A stretch of 64,000 bases of DNA from contig JABFRQ010000003.1 in NCBI GenBank assembly GCA_013141075.1, forward strand, positions 186,001-250,000, written 5' to 3'. The notes under the pieces are model-generated. The model worked only from the letters and a program-made list of their open reading frames with translations. It ran no database searches and was not told where the DNA came from. Shown piece by piece: positions 32,076-42,507 of the stretch. Numbering within the stretch: the stretch's first letter is position 1; each line of letters begins with the position of its first letter. The stretch comes from Methylotenera sp. (GTDB lineage: Bacteria > Pseudomonadota > Gammaproteobacteria > Burkholderiales > Methylophilaceae). Position numbers and translations under genes: made by a program.

Positions 32076-32585
32076 ATGCAAAGCCTTCGTTTATACACAT
32101 TTTCGCGCATCAGCTTAGCGCTTTTGTTAAGCCTGCTGCTTGCGGCTTGCGGCTTTCAACTGCGCGGCGTAACGCAGTTATCTTTCAAAAATTTGCATAT
32201 TCAGGGCAGCCCTATTAGCATTTCAAAAGAGCTAAAACAGTCATTCAAAACCAATGGTATTCACGTGGTTGATAGCGCTGAAGCCGCAGATGTGTTGCTT
32301 GAAATAATAAATGAATCTAACGAAAAGCGCATTTTATCGTTAAGTGGTGAAGGTGTAGTACGTGAATATGCGCTCAATTATAGCGTGAGTTTTAGAACGC
32401 GCGAGCCTGCCAACCCCACGTGGGACTCAGTGCAAACCGTGCAAACACGCCGAGATTTCTCATATAACGACAGCGCTTTGCTGGGTAAAGCAGAAGAAGA
32501 AGCCGCACTCAATAACGACATGCGCAAAGACGCAGTACGCGAAATTATGCGGCGCTTAACCGCTATTAAGCCAGCGACTAAATAG
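32076..32585 (+). CDS. lptE: LPS assembly lipoprotein LptE
   Basis: Partner and plug of LptD. The 169 residues begin with a lipoprotein signal ending LLLAACGFQLRG, so Cys about 25 is lipidated. The core matches LptE/RlpB. ATG at 32076 is chosen over GTG at 32073, 3 bp after the leuS stop. The position between leuS and holA is the conserved one. Confidence 0.93.
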   Translation: MQSLRLYTFSRISLALLLSLLLAACGFQLRGVTQLSFKNLHIQGSPISISKELKQSFKTNGIHVVDSAEAADVLLEIINESNEKRILSLSGEGVVREYALNYSVSFRTREPANPTWDSVQTVQTRRDFSYNDSALLGKAEEEAALNNDMRKDAVREIMRRLTAIKPATK

Positions 32586-32596
32586 CATAACCACAC

Positions 32597-33610
32597 ATGC
32601 AACTCGCGCAAGCACAGCTCGAAAAACACCTAACACAAGGCCTGCAAAGCCTTTATGTAATAGTGGGCGACGAACCGCTTGCACAGCGTGAAAGCTTAGA
32701 TGCGATTCGTGCCGCCGCCCGCGCGCAAGGCTTTGATGAGCGCAATAGCTTAATGGTTGAGCGCTATTTTAATTGGGCTCAAATTCAAGCTTACGGGCAA
32801 TCAATCTCACTTTTTGCTAGCCGCCGATTATTAGAAATCAACATTCCATCAGGCAAACCTGGTATTGATGGCGGCAAAGCCCTGCAAGCCTTAGCCAGCA
32901 AAGCGATACCGGACACCACCGTGGTGATTATTCTGCCAAAATTAGAGCGCGAAGCTAAAAATAGTGCGTGGTTTACCGCGCTTGAAAAGCAAGCCGTGAC
33001 CATTGTGATAGATGAAGTTGCCGCAGCACATTTACCCAAATGGATTGCCAACAGGCTCGCCCAACAAGGCCAGCATACCAGCCAACAAACACTAGAATTT
33101 TTAGCGCATCAGGTTGAAGGCAATTTGTTGGCAGCCAATCAAGAAGTACAAAAGTTAGGCTTGCTGTACCCGCAAGGCGAGCTTGCCGATGCTACTGTGC
33201 GTGAGGCAGTGCTAAACGTGTCGCGCTACGATGCATTTCAATTAGGTGAAGCCGTTTTACTGGGCGACACCGCAAGAACTGTGCGCATATTGCAAGGTCT
33301 ACAAGATGAAGGCGAAAACGCCGTCGCCGTAATGAGCCCGCTTATGTGGGTATTGCGGCCTTTAGTGCGCATTAAACAAGCCGAAATGAACGGCGAAAAT
33401 ATCATGAATGCAATGACCAACGCCCGCATTTATGGCGATAAACAAGCCTTAACCAAGCGTGCAATTGCGCGCTTAAGCTTACGCCAGCTAGAAGCCGCAT
33501 TACAAAAATTAGCTGATATTGATAAAACCGCCAAAGGCGTGATGCTGGGCGACGCTTGGCTGGAGATTTCACGGCTTTGTTTTGGGCTAGCAAAAGTGCG
33601 CGCACGCTAA
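32597..33610 (+). CDS. holA: DNA polymerase III delta subunit
   Basis: Clamp-loader subunit that opens the beta sliding clamp. The 337 residues show the start pattern LQSLYVIVGDEPLAQRESLDAIR, the AAA-like fold without an ATPase site, and the C-terminal collar region (SLRQLEAALQKLADIDKTAKG). It follows lptE by 11 bp. Confidence 0.94.
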   Translation: MQLAQAQLEKHLTQGLQSLYVIVGDEPLAQRESLDAIRAAARAQGFDERNSLMVERYFNWAQIQAYGQSISLFASRRLLEINIPSGKPGIDGGKALQALASKAIPDTTVVIILPKLEREAKNSAWFTALEKQAVTIVIDEVAAAHLPKWIANRLAQQGQHTSQQTLEFLAHQVEGNLLAANQEVQKLGLLYPQGELADATVREAVLNVSRYDAFQLGEAVLLGDTARTVRILQGLQDEGENAVAVMSPLMWVLRPLVRIKQAEMNGENIMNAMTNARIYGDKQALTKRAIARLSLRQLEAALQKLADIDKTAKGVMLGDAWLEISRLCFGLAKVRAR

Positions 33611-33629
33611 GAAAAAAGTATAATTAGGC

Positions 33630-34901
33630 ATGGATAAAAAGACAATGAACATTCAAAACTACATGCAACAAATGGGTATAGAGGCACGCAAAGCCTCGCG
33701 CTTAATGGCAAGCGCCGATACCAACATTAAAAACCAAGCACTGAACTATATTGCTGCCGCTATTTTGCGCGAAAAAACAGCGCTACTTGCAGCCAATAAA
33801 TTAGATTTAGACGCAGCACGCGCCAACGGTTTAGATGCAGCAATGCTAGACCGCCTCACGATTACCGAAAAATCTATCAACAGCATGGCAGAAGGTTTAA
33901 CGCAAATTGCTAACCTAGCTGACCCTATCGGCGAGATGACGGATTTTAAATATATGCCAAGCGGTATTCAAATTGGCAAAATGCGCGTGCCATTGGGTGT
34001 GATTGGCATTATTTATGAAGCACGCCCAAACGTGACGGTAGATGCGGCTGGGCTTTGCATTAAGTCTGGCAACGCGGCGATTTTGCGCGGTGGTAGTGAG
34101 GCGATTCATTGTAATCAAGCCTTAGCAAAGCTCGTGCACGAAGGCTTGCAGGCAGCGGGCTTGCCAACCACTGCGGTGCAAGTGGTTGAAACTACTGACC
34201 GCGCAGCGGTGGGCGAGCTCATCACCATGAAGCAATATGTAGATGTAATTGTGCCACGTGGCGGCAAGAGTTTGATTGAGCGTATTAGTAATGATGCGCG
34301 TATTCCAGTGATTAAGCATTTAGATGGTAATTGCCATGTGTATGTGGATGATGATGCGGATTTTGACAAGGCTTTACGCATTGTAGAAAACAGCAAAACA
34401 CAACGTTTAGGTACGTGTAACACGGCGGAATCATTACTGGTTGCGCGCTCAGTTGCCAATGAAATGTTGCCTAAATTGGCAGATATGTTGACCAAACACG
34501 GCATTGAGATTCGCGGCTGTACAGAAACTTGCGCGTTAGTGAAAAATGCAAAGCCAGCAACGGCTGAAGATTATTACACCGAATATTTAGCGGCGATTAT
34601 TTCATGCAAAGTGGTGAGTGGCTTAGATGAAGCGATTACACATATCAACCAACATTCTAGCCAACACACTGAAGCTATTGTGACGGAAAACTACACCAAA
34701 GCGCGCCGCTTTTTACGCGAAGTGGATTCAAGCTCTGTAATGGTAAATGCATCAACCCGCTTTGCAGATGGCTTTGAATATGGCTTGGGGGCTGAAATCG
34801 GCATTTCAACCGATAAGCTTCACGCGCGCGGCCCAGTGGGCTTAGAGGGCTTAACTTCGCTCAAATATGTAGTACTGGGCGACGGCCACGTAAGAGCATA
34901 A
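33630..34901 (+). CDS. proA: Glutamate-5-semialdehyde dehydrogenase (gamma-glutamyl phosphate reductase)
   Basis: NADPH-dependent second step of proline synthesis. The 423 residues carry the aldehyde dehydrogenase fold with [28 protein letters not shown] and the catalytic cysteine in [13 protein letters not shown]. nadD begins at the next base. Confidence 0.97.
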   Translation: MDKKTMNIQNYMQQMGIEARKASRLMASADTNIKNQALNYIAAAILREKTALLAANKLDLDAARANGLDAAMLDRLTITEKSINSMAEGLTQIANLADPIGEMTDFKYMPSGIQIGKMRVPLGVIGIIYEARPNVTVDAAGLCIKSGNAAILRGGSEAIHCNQALAKLVHEGLQAAGLPTTAVQVVETTDRAAVGELITMKQYVDVIVPRGGKSLIERISNDARIPVIKHLDGNCHVYVDDDADFDKALRIVENSKTQRLGTCNTAESLLVARSVANEMLPKLADMLTKHGIEIRGCTETCALVKNAKPATAEDYYTEYLAAIISCKVVSGLDEAITHINQHSSQHTEAIVTENYTKARRFLREVDSSSVMVNASTRFADGFEYGLGAEIGISTDKLHARGPVGLEGLTSLKYVVLGDGHVRA

Positions 34902-35540
34902 ATGCGCACAATCGGCTTATTGGGCGGCACCTTCAACCCGATTCACTTAGGCCATTTGCGTATGGCGCAAGAGTTGGCTGAAACACTTAATTTAAACGAA
35001 GTACGTTTTATTCCTTCAGCGAACCCGCCGCATAAGCCAGCGCCTGACATCAGCGCAGAACACCGCGCGGCGATGGTGCAATTGGCGATTGCCCATAATC
35101 CACTTTTTACGTTTGATAACCGCGAGCTGCGTAGAACTGGCGCTTCTTACACCATAGATACACTGCAAAGTATACGCAACGAACTCGGCGCGGATGTGAG
35201 TTTGGTCTTATTCATGGGCAGCGACGCATTTACCAAATTTCATACTTGGCATCGCTGGCAAGAAATTATCAACTTGTGTCATATCGCACTTGTGCAGCGC
35301 CCACTTGCAAGCAAAGAACCCTTACCCAAAATATTAGATACTTTTTTGCACAACCATTACTCTGAAAATACGCAAGACTTGCATGAAACGAGCGCTGGTT
35401 TTGTGACCATGCAGGCCATTACGCCGCTAGAAATTTCTTCCACAGCCATTCGTAATGCCTTACAAAACAAGCGTTCCGCGCGTTATTTAACGCCTCAGTG
35501 CGTGCTTGATTATATTGAGCAACATCAACTCAATTATTGA
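34902..35540 (+). CDS. nadD: Nicotinate-nucleotide adenylyltransferase
   Basis: Adenylates nicotinate mononucleotide in NAD synthesis. The 212 residues have GGTFNPIHLGHLRMA (GxFxPxHxGH) at 8-22 and ISSTAIRNAL near the C terminus. In most relatives rsfS and rlmH follow; here they are absent and an M48 protease gene comes next after 101 bp. Confidence 0.96.
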   Translation: MRTIGLLGGTFNPIHLGHLRMAQELAETLNLNEVRFIPSANPPHKPAPDISAEHRAAMVQLAIAHNPLFTFDNRELRRTGASYTIDTLQSIRNELGADVSLVLFMGSDAFTKFHTWHRWQEIINLCHIALVQRPLASKEPLPKILDTFLHNHYSENTQDLHETSAGFVTMQAITPLEISSTAIRNALQNKRSARYLTPQCVLDYIEQHQLNY

Positions 35541-35641
35541 GTGTTAGATTTAATTTACGAGATTTTACTCAAATAATAATATATATCTCACTTCATCAAC
35601 ATTTTTGCGTTATGCTTTTATTATGCTAATTGGAGTTCGCT

Positions 35642-37204
35642 ATGCTTAAACTAAATACATTTAATAACCTAATATTGGTAGCGGCACTTTCGCTGTTAAT
35701 TTCTGCTTGCGGCACAAACCCAGTGACTAAAAAACGAGAAATTCAGCTTGTTTCAGAATCGCAAGAAATCTCGATGGGCACGCAAAACTACTCGCCTGCA
35801 CGCCAGTCTCAGGGCGGAGATTACATTATTGACCCTGAGCTCACGGCTTATGTGCAAAGCGTGGGCGATAGATTAGCCAAGGTTTCTGACCGCCAATTAC
35901 CTTATGAATATGCTGTTATTAACGACTCAACACCCAACGCTTGGGCGATGCCTGGCGGAAAAATTGCATTTAATCGCGGTCTACTTTATGAGTTAAACAG
36001 CGAGGCCGAGTTAGCCGCCGTGATGGGACACGAAATGGTGCACGCAGCAGCGCGCCACGGTGCAAAAAGCATGGAACGCGGTATTTTTATGCAAGGCGCG
36101 ATGATAGCCGTTGGCATTGGCGCACAAAATAGCAATTATGCAAATTTAATTGTCGGTGGCGCCCAAATTGGTGCGCAACTTGCCACGAGTAAATATGGCC
36201 GTGATGCTGAAAGCGAATCTGACTTATACGGCATGCAATACATGAAAAAAGCGGGCTACGACCCAACCGCCGCGGTCACTTTGCAAGAAACCTTTGTACG
36301 TTTAAGTGCTGATAGAAAAAGCAATTTTATTGATGGCTTATTTGCAAGTCATCCGCCATCACCAGCACGCGTGGCCGCTAATAAAGTAACGCTTGAAAAA
36401 GTTGGCGCAGGCGGTGAGTGGGGTAAAGAAGTGTATGCGCAAAAAGTAGGTAAGCTAAAATCTACTCAAGCAGCTTATAAAGCTTATGACGAAGGCGTAA
36501 AAGCGCTTGCGGCAAAAGATACAGTAAAAGCGACTACATTGGCTAAGCAAGCCATTGCGGGCGAGCCACGTGAGGCGCGCTTTCAAGAGCTATTAGGCGA
36601 CATTGCCTTTACGCAGAAAAAACCACAAGAAGCATTAGCGTATTACGATAAAGCCATCAAACTACAGCCAGATTACTTTAAACCGCACATTCAAAGCGGC
36701 ATTGCACTATTTAATATGGGCAAAAAAGCTGAGGCAGAGCCTTTTCTAAAACGTGCAAATGAGCTGCTTCCAACTGCGCCTGGCCATGCATTACTCGGCC
36801 AAATTGCAGAAGGTCGCGGTGAAACTGATTTAGCCTTGCAACATTACCAAACGGCGGCTGATTCAAATTCTGACATTGGTAAAGATGCCACAGCACGTGC
36901 TGTACATTTAGATTTACCACGCAACCCTGCTAAATACATTCAATCTGGCGCAGTTGCAGACGAAACGGGCAGTTTATTTGCTGTAGTGCAAAACAACACA
37001 GGCGTGCCTGTAGGCCGCGTACAAGTGCGCGTGGTGAAATACGATGCACAAACTGGCCGCGCAGTGGCGCAAAGTGCACCAATGCTCATTAACGGCGTAG
37101 CGCCAGGTAAACGTAACCAAATTGCGATTGGTACAAAAGTAACCACTGCGCAAGAAGTGCAGCTTTATAAAGTGGTGGTTGAGGCAGCGGAAGTGGCGAA
37201 GTAA
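35642..37204 (+). CDS. M48-family metalloprotease lipoprotein with TPR repeats (BepA/YfgC-like)
   Basis: The ATG at 35642 with GGAG 6 nt upstream gives 520 residues and a lipoprotein signal (LLISACGTN). The zinc protease motif is HEMVH at 130-134, with the third ligand in ESESDLYG. Several TPR-like units follow (about 270-420), then a small beta domain. Such proteins work in outer-membrane protein assembly and quality control (BepA acts on LptD). This role is inferred from family and from lptD/lptE in the same region. Confidence 0.88.
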   Translation: MLKLNTFNNLILVAALSLLISACGTNPVTKKREIQLVSESQEISMGTQNYSPARQSQGGDYIIDPELTAYVQSVGDRLAKVSDRQLPYEYAVINDSTPNAWAMPGGKIAFNRGLLYELNSEAELAAVMGHEMVHAAARHGAKSMERGIFMQGAMIAVGIGAQNSNYANLIVGGAQIGAQLATSKYGRDAESESDLYGMQYMKKAGYDPTAAVTLQETFVRLSADRKSNFIDGLFASHPPSPARVAANKVTLEKVGAGGEWGKEVYAQKVGKLKSTQAAYKAYDEGVKALAAKDTVKATTLAKQAIAGEPREARFQELLGDIAFTQKKPQEALAYYDKAIKLQPDYFKPHIQSGIALFNMGKKAEAEPFLKRANELLPTAPGHALLGQIAEGRGETDLALQHYQTAADSNSDIGKDATARAVHLDLPRNPAKYIQSGAVADETGSLFAVVQNNTGVPVGRVQVRVVKYDAQTGRAVAQSAPMLINGVAPGKRNQIAIGTKVTTAQEVQLYKVVVEAAEVAK

Positions 37205-37530
37205 TGGTTAAGTACATTAAAGGAGAGAATCGTTTTGTTGACTTTAAAAGAGAAATTTCTCATTGGAAAAAAATACTATTTTTAGGTACATCTTCTTTTA
37301 TTTTTTTCTTTTGGCTAATACCGTATGGGCTAAGGTTGCTTATTAGCCTAGTTATGAAAAACCCAGAAGTGAAAATTGAAAATGCTGGAACACAAGCCAT
37401 TGCAGATGGTATGAATAACATTGTTAGTTTAGTTGCAAATGTTGCAATATATGGCCTAAAAATCTTTGCAGTAGTATTGCTATTAATATCAATATTTGGC
37501 GCCATTCGAAGCTATATTAGAAGTAGATAA
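37204..37530 (+). CDS. Small membrane protein, unknown function
   Basis: A 108-residue protein with two hydrophobic segments (about 26-50 and 82-102) and a charged N terminus. Its ATG shares one base with the stop of the M48 gene (TAATG), so it is translationally coupled. The AT-rich codon use resembles the genes at 28.5 kb. No family is recognised. Confidence 0.65.
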   Translation: MVKYIKGENRFVDFKREISHWKKILFLGTSSFIFFFWLIPYGLRLLISLVMKNPEVKIENAGTQAIADGMNNIVSLVANVAIYGLKIFAVVLLLISIFGAIRSYIRSR

Positions 37531-37597
37531 TCTCACCAATTAAAGTTAGCAACGCATCAACATTATAGTGTAATTTTTACACGACATCATTTCACCA

Positions 37598-37632
37598 CCT
37601 CTGTAAGCCAATATCCATGCGGTTTACAGAGG
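37598..37632. repeat. Palindromic repeat family member (minus orientation)
   Basis: CCTCTGTAAGCC and GGTTTACAGAGG form a 12-bp stem (one G-U). The core, read on the minus strand, is CCGCATGGATATTGGCT, identical to the copies at 43245 and 20355. Two further small hairpins lie in the 200-bp spacer, one at 37670-37683 (CCAGC/GCTGG). It lies 3' of bioD. Confidence 0.75.
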
Positions 37633-37730
37633 CATAAAAAATCCTCGGGCGATTTTCAGGCATGAATAGCCAGCTTCAGCTGGTATATTCTGCGGGGACA
37701 ACCCTTGCGGTTGTAAGCAAAATAGCTTTT

Positions 37731-38399
37731 TTAAAGCTCAAATTGCGCAGGTTTTTTCCACTGCACAGAACTTAAACAAGGCGCTGAGATACGCTGCTTT
37801 AAGCTGTGCAAATTTTCTTCAAAATTCATCATATTCGGCTCAATTTGGTTGGCGACCCAACCGGCTAATTTAAGGCCGCGCGCTTGAATGGCTTCTACTG
37901 TTAGTAGCGCATGGTTAATGCAGCCAAGTTTGATGCCTACCACCAAAATAATGGGAATATTCAATGCTACAGCAACATCTGCCAGCGTTTGCGTTGCATT
38001 TATTGGCACAAAAAAACCGCCCGCGCCTTCTACAATCACCACGTCTGCCAACTCGCTAAGTTGTGTGTAAGCTTGCTGAATCACTTCAATTTGCATATTA
38101 ACACTAGCAAGTTCTGCGGCAATATGGGGTGCAATGGCTGGTGCAAAGTGATATGGGTTAACGATATTTAACGGTGCTTTTACATTACTGGCATTGCTTA
38201 GCGCAGTGACATCTTCATTTAATAGCTCACCTGTTGTACCCAATTCACTAGGCTCGTTCAATTCGCAACCTGATGCGATGGGCTTCATACCCACAGCTTT
38301 AAAACCAAGCTGCACAAAATGTTGCACTAATGCGCTGGCGACATAGGTTTTACCTACATTGGTATCTGTACCGATAATAAAATATGATTGGCGCATCAA
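37731..38399 (-). CDS. bioD: ATP-dependent dethiobiotin synthetase
   Basis: Closes the ureido ring of dethiobiotin from DAPA, CO2 and ATP. The 222 residues show the P-loop GTDTNVGKTYVASAL and VEGAGGFFVPI. It is the last gene of the biotin operon, separated from bioC by 79 bp that hold a 26-bp perfect inverted repeat. Confidence 0.95.
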   Translation of the reverse strand: MMRQSYFIIGTDTNVGKTYVASALVQHFVQLGFKAVGMKPIASGCELNEPSELGTTGELLNEDVTALSNASNVKAPLNIVNPYHFAPAIAPHIAAELASVNMQIEVIQQAYTQLSELADVVIVEGAGGFFVPINATQTLADVAVALNIPIILVVGIKLGCINHALLTVEAIQARGLKLAGWVANQIEPNMMNFEENLHSLKQRISAPCLSSVQWKKPAQFEL

Positions 38400-38408
38400 T
38401 TTTTACCT

Positions 38409-38471
38409 GTCATTGCGAGCGTAGCGTGGCAATCCACCATTTTTAGATTGCCACGCTACGCTCGCAATGAC
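38409..38471. repeat. 26-bp perfect inverted repeat between bioC and bioD
   Basis: Arms 38409-38434 and 38446-38471 are exact reverse complements with an 11-nt loop. The arm (GTCATTGCGAGCGTAGCG...) resembles dispersed repeats seen in many bacterial genomes, whose translation gives peptides like PRYARND. There is no T-run in the bioD direction, so it is not an ordinary terminator. Confidence 0.85.
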
Positions 38472-38478
38472 AATTCCG

Positions 38479-39387
38479 TTATTTATTTCTAGATTTAAAA
38501 GTAATGGGCGAAACACCATCGTCAAACTTGGGTTTATCTTGCCCACGCCAAGCATGGCCGTACACCACTTCAAATGTGGCTGGGAGCTTTCCATCAACCC
38601 GAAACTGCTCGTAATTGGCCTCTAATTTTTGTAAGAAGCCGCGCCCTAACAAGCCTCTAGCTCGGCCATCTGTGGCGTTATGTGCGCCTATGCTTTTTAG
38701 ATCCCGCATCACACTTTTGGCATCATCATACGTTAAGGTAAAGCGCTCTACATCAAGCACTGGCGCGCTAAAGCCTGCGCGCACTAGCGCATCGCCTATG
38801 TCGTGCATGTCAATAAAGCGGCTTACGCTGGTGGTGCCATCTTGTTGTGTGGCTACACGTAATTCTTTGAGTGTATCTGGCCCAAAGGTACTGAACATGA
38901 GCAAACCTTCTGGCTGCAACACGCGGTAAAATTCTTGCAGTGCGGCGTCTAAATCGTTACACCACTGAATCGCTAAGTTAGACCACGCCAAGCCTACGCT
39001 GGCGCTGGCAACGGGCAAATGCTCAATATCCGCACAAATTAGATTTTGCTTTGGTGCTGCAAATTGACCTGTGCTAAAAAATATTTTTGCTTGATTGAAT
39101 AAACTGACATTTTGAGCCGTACGGCGCGTTTGTTGCAACATGGGCAATGCAAAATCTAACGACACTACTTGAGATTTTGCAAAGCGTTTTTGCAAGGCAT
39201 GGCTTGCAGCGCCTGTGCCACAACCCGCATCCAGTATGGTGCGTGGGTTAATCTTCACTAAATCTAAGCGGCTCAACATTTCCGTACGCACTTGTTTTTG
39301 CAGTATGGCGGCGGCATCATAAGTGCTGGCTGCACGCCCAAATGAAGCGCGCGCACGCGCTTTATCTATATGGTAAATATCGCCCAT
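38479..39387 (-). CDS. bioC: Malonyl-ACP O-methyltransferase BioC
   Basis: Methylates malonyl-ACP so that fatty acid synthesis can build the pimeloyl chain. The 302 residues contain the SAM motif ILDAGCGTGAASHAL, LICADIEHLP, and a C-terminal helical region typical of BioC. It lies 1 bp after bioH. Confidence 0.94.
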   Translation of the reverse strand: MGDIYHIDKARARASFGRAASTYDAAAILQKQVRTEMLSRLDLVKINPRTILDAGCGTGAASHALQKRFAKSQVVSLDFALPMLQQTRRTAQNVSLFNQAKIFFSTGQFAAPKQNLICADIEHLPVASASVGLAWSNLAIQWCNDLDAALQEFYRVLQPEGLLMFSTFGPDTLKELRVATQQDGTTSVSRFIDMHDIGDALVRAGFSAPVLDVERFTLTYDDAKSVMRDLKSIGAHNATDGRARGLLGRGFLQKLEANYEQFRVDGKLPATFEVVYGHAWRGQDKPKFDDGVSPITFKSRNK

Positions 39388-39388
39388 A

Positions 39389-40207
39389 TTAGTGGCTTGC
39401 AGGTTCTAAAAATTGCACTAAAGCATCAATAAACTGCTCTTGGTGCGATAAAAATGGGGCGTGCGAAGCGCCAGCCATTACCCGTAAATAACCCACGGGT
39501 AAGTTTTGCATCATCCAATGCGCGGCTTGCACAGGCGCCAAGGTATCGCGATCGCCATGAATCAATAGCGTTGGCTTTCTTAATGAGGCTACTTCTGCGC
39601 GCAAATCAGTATCTAGCAATATCGCCAGCGCTTTTAGCAGAGTTTGTGTGGTGGGCGCTGGGCGCTCTTCAAACTTTTTACGTAATAGGCGCACAGTGCT
39701 TCTTGCGCTTGTGTCGCCCATGCATTGCAACGTTAGAAATTGCGCCATAGTTTTGTGATAATCAGCATCTACATTGTCTGCAAATTTACTAAATACTTCA
39801 GGCGCGATGCCTGCGTTCCAATCTGGCAACGTATCAGTATTATTTTTTATCGCACTCTTATTTACAAAACAAGGTGTTGAGCCCACTAAAACCAGCCTAC
39901 GTACCGCATCTGGATGGTCTAACGCAAGCCGCATGGCCACTTGCCCGCCCCAAGACCAGCCTACTAAATCAGCATTTGCGGGTATCATTTCTGCAATTTT
40001 TTCTGCAATAATATGCAAGTGATATGGCTCAAGCGGACGGCTTGAGCCCATACCAGGAATATCCACAATATGCAGCGTAAACTGCTTACTCAAGCTTTTA
40101 ACCAACGGTTGCCACACCGCGCCATTCATCGCCCAGCCGTGCAGCAGCACTAAGTTTGGGCCTGCGCCTATAGATTCAATGTGGATGTTGGCTGGGGTAA
40201 TAATCAT
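39389..40207 (-). CDS. bioH: Pimeloyl-ACP methyl ester carboxylesterase BioH
   Basis: Removes the methyl group from pimeloyl-ACP methyl ester. The 272-residue alpha/beta hydrolase shows the nucleophile elbow GWSWGG, the catalytic Asp in HGDRDTLAP and His in GASHAPFLSH. It overlaps the bioF stop by 4 bp. Confidence 0.94.
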   Translation of the reverse strand: MIITPANIHIESIGAGPNLVLLHGWAMNGAVWQPLVKSLSKQFTLHIVDIPGMGSSRPLEPYHLHIIAEKIAEMIPANADLVGWSWGGQVAMRLALDHPDAVRRLVLVGSTPCFVNKSAIKNNTDTLPDWNAGIAPEVFSKFADNVDADYHKTMAQFLTLQCMGDTSARSTVRLLRKKFEERPAPTTQTLLKALAILLDTDLRAEVASLRKPTLLIHGDRDTLAPVQAAHWMMQNLPVGYLRVMAGASHAPFLSHQEQFIDALVQFLEPASH

Positions 40208-41361
40208 AATACCTGCTCTGCTTGGTGAATTGCGTTGATTAAGGCTTTTACATCATCTAAAGAGTGGGCGGCAGAAATTGAAATTCGCAATCGCGCCGTG
40301 CCTTTTGGCACCGTTGGCGGGCGAATCGCTGGTACTAAAATACCGCCTGCCTGCAAATATTCGCTTAACTTTACGGCCTCTACATTACCACCAACAATTA
40401 GTGGTTGCACAGCAGTAATTGATGGCATTAACTGCCATTTTTTGCAGTGTAGATTCGCCTTAAAGTAAGCAATCAAGCCGTGTAAATGTGTGCGTAATTC
40501 ATCGCCCTGCGCTATCAATTTTACTGATGCCGATAACGTAGCAGATAGCGCTGGCGGCGCTGGCGTTGAATACACATAGCTTTTTGCGGTTTGAATTAAG
40601 TAATCAATCACTACTTTTTCGCCTGCCACAAACGCGCCAGCCACGCCAGCGGCTTTGCCTAGTGTTGCCATCATAATAATGCGTGGTGATTTTAGCTTAA
40701 AGTGGTTTAGCGAACCCTCGCCATGTTCACCCAGCACGCCAAAACCATGTGCATCATCAATGTATAAATAAGCATCATATTTTTCGCAAAGCGCTAAGTA
40801 TTCTGGCAATGGCGCAAGGTCGCCATCCATACTAAATACGGCATCAACTGCAATGAGCTTATGTTTTGCGGTGCTGACCTTAAGCAAAGTTTCAAGCGCA
40901 GTCACATCGTTATGCGTAAAGCGATTAAATTCTGCCAGTGAATAATAGCCGCCATCGTTCAGGCAAGCATGATTCAATTTATCTGCGAAAATCGCATCGC
41001 CACGCCCTACCAGTGCGCCTAGTACGCCGATATTGGCCATATAACCTGTTGAAAATAACAGTGCGGCAGGTAGTTTTACAAATGCCGCCAACTGCTGTTC
41101 TAAATCGTCATGGTAGCGATGATGCCCAGTCACTAGGCCTGACGCGCCGCTACCCACGCCCGAATCACCCGCCGCTTTTTGCATAGCGGCAATTAAATCA
41201 GGATGGTTCGCCAAGCCTAAATAATCGTTACTGCAAAACGATAAATACGGCTTGCTGTTAGCAATAATATGTTCAGCTTGCGGCGAATCCAACAAACGGC
41301 GCTGGCGTAGCAAGCCATCTGCCTTACGCTGATCTAACGCTAATTGTAATGAAGCAAGCAT
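40204..41361 (-). CDS. bioF: 8-amino-7-oxononanoate synthase
   Basis: PLP enzyme joining pimeloyl-ACP and L-alanine. The 385 residues show FCSNDYLGLANHPDL, the PLP-ring region AVFSMDGDLAPL, DDAHGFGVLG and the lysine motif MATLGKAAGVAGAF. It lies 2 bp after bioB. Confidence 0.96.
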   Translation of the reverse strand: MLASLQLALDQRKADGLLRQRRLLDSPQAEHIIANSKPYLSFCSNDYLGLANHPDLIAAMQKAAGDSGVGSGASGLVTGHHRYHDDLEQQLAAFVKLPAALLFSTGYMANIGVLGALVGRGDAIFADKLNHACLNDGGYYSLAEFNRFTHNDVTALETLLKVSTAKHKLIAVDAVFSMDGDLAPLPEYLALCEKYDAYLYIDDAHGFGVLGEHGEGSLNHFKLKSPRIIMMATLGKAAGVAGAFVAGEKVVIDYLIQTAKSYVYSTPAPPALSATLSASVKLIAQGDELRTHLHGLIAYFKANLHCKKWQLMPSITAVQPLIVGGNVEAVKLSEYLQAGGILVPAIRPPTVPKGTARLRISISAAHSLDDVKALINAIHQAEQVL

Positions 41362-41363
41362 GC

Positions 41364-42389
41364 TTAAATCTTGTTAATGCCCAATTTTGCAAACATTTTT
41401 TTATCTTCTGATGCTTCAGGGTTCGCCGTTGTGAGCAATTTTTCACCATAAAAAATACTATTTGCACCTGCCAAAAAGCACAAGCTTTGTATGGCTTCAC
41501 CCATGCTTTGGCGGCCAGCAGAAAGGCGCACAAAGCTAGTTGGCATCATAATGCGTGCGGCGGCAATAGTGCGCACAAACTCAAATGGGTCTAGTGCTTC
41601 CGTGCCGTGCAGTGGCGTGCCTTCTACTTGTGTGAGCAGGTTAATCGGCACGCTTTCTGGTGGTTGCTCCATGTTTGCTAGCTGCGCCAACAAACCAGCA
41701 CGCTGATTGCGCGATTCACCCATGCCAATAATGCCGCCGCTACACACGTGAATATCTTGGCTACGCACGCGATCTAATGTATCTAAGCGGTCTTGATAAG
41801 TGCGTGTAGTAATTACATCGCCATAAAATTCTGGCGCGGTGTCTAAGTTGTGGTTGTAATAATCTAAGCCTGCTTCTTTTAACTGCTCGGCTTGGCCTTC
41901 TTTTAACATACCTAAAGTAGCACAGGTTTCTAAACCCATCGCTTTGACTTCGGCAATCATCTTTAATACTGGTTCTAAATCGCGCTGCTTCGGGCCGCGC
42001 CATGCTGCGCCCATGCAAAAGCGGCTTGCACCATTGTCTTTGGCTTCTTGCGCGGCAGCTATTACGTCATCTAACTTCATCAGCGGCTCGTCTTCAACCT
42101 CTGTATGGTAACGTGCTGCTTGCGGGCAATAGCCGCAATCTTCACTACAACCGCCTGTTTTAATTGACAATAATGTGCTCACTTGCACTGCATTTGGGTC
42201 AAAATTCGCACGATGCACAGCTTGTGCGCGAAACATTAAATCGCTAAACGGCAGCTCAAATAGCGCTACAATTTCATCTACACTCCAGCGATTCACCGTA
42301 TTATGTGCGTGCGGCTGAATATTTGCTTTTAGGCTATCCATATTGATGACGGCTTGTGTCTTAGATTCTGGTGAAGTTGATTCAAGCAT
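41364..42389 (-). CDS. bioB: Biotin synthase
   Basis: Radical SAM enzyme inserting sulfur into dethiobiotin. The 341 residues contain [12 protein letters not shown] with the CxxxCxxC cluster, YYNHNLDT and the second-cluster arginine region. AAGGAAC precedes the ATG. As first gene of bioBFHCD its promoter lies in the 118-bp divergent spacer to comF. bioA, which makes DAPA, is not in the window. Confidence 0.96.
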   Translation of the reverse strand: MLESTSPESKTQAVINMDSLKANIQPHAHNTVNRWSVDEIVALFELPFSDLMFRAQAVHRANFDPNAVQVSTLLSIKTGGCSEDCGYCPQAARYHTEVEDEPLMKLDDVIAAAQEAKDNGASRFCMGAAWRGPKQRDLEPVLKMIAEVKAMGLETCATLGMLKEGQAEQLKEAGLDYYNHNLDTAPEFYGDVITTRTYQDRLDTLDRVRSQDIHVCSGGIIGMGESRNQRAGLLAQLANMEQPPESVPINLLTQVEGTPLHGTEALDPFEFVRTIAAARIMMPTSFVRLSAGRQSMGEAIQSLCFLAGANSIFYGEKLLTTANPEASEDKKMFAKLGINKI

Positions 42390-42507
42390 TTGCAGTTCCT
42401 TTAAATATTATGACCTAAATATATTTAGTCACTTTTGGTGTAAGCTTGCTTGCTACAAGCACCCATAAAACGCAATTATACCTTGTCAACCAAATGCAGC
42501 GCAAACC

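Noticed and set aside
38403-38597. Minus-strand frame of 64 codons overlapping the bioC 3' end
   Set aside because: It reads through the 26-bp palindrome (PRYARNDR) and the end of bioC in another frame; no independent support.
42483-42491. TTGTCAACC as a BirA operator half-site before the biotin genes
   Set aside because: The second half-site GGTTTACAA at the required distance is missing.
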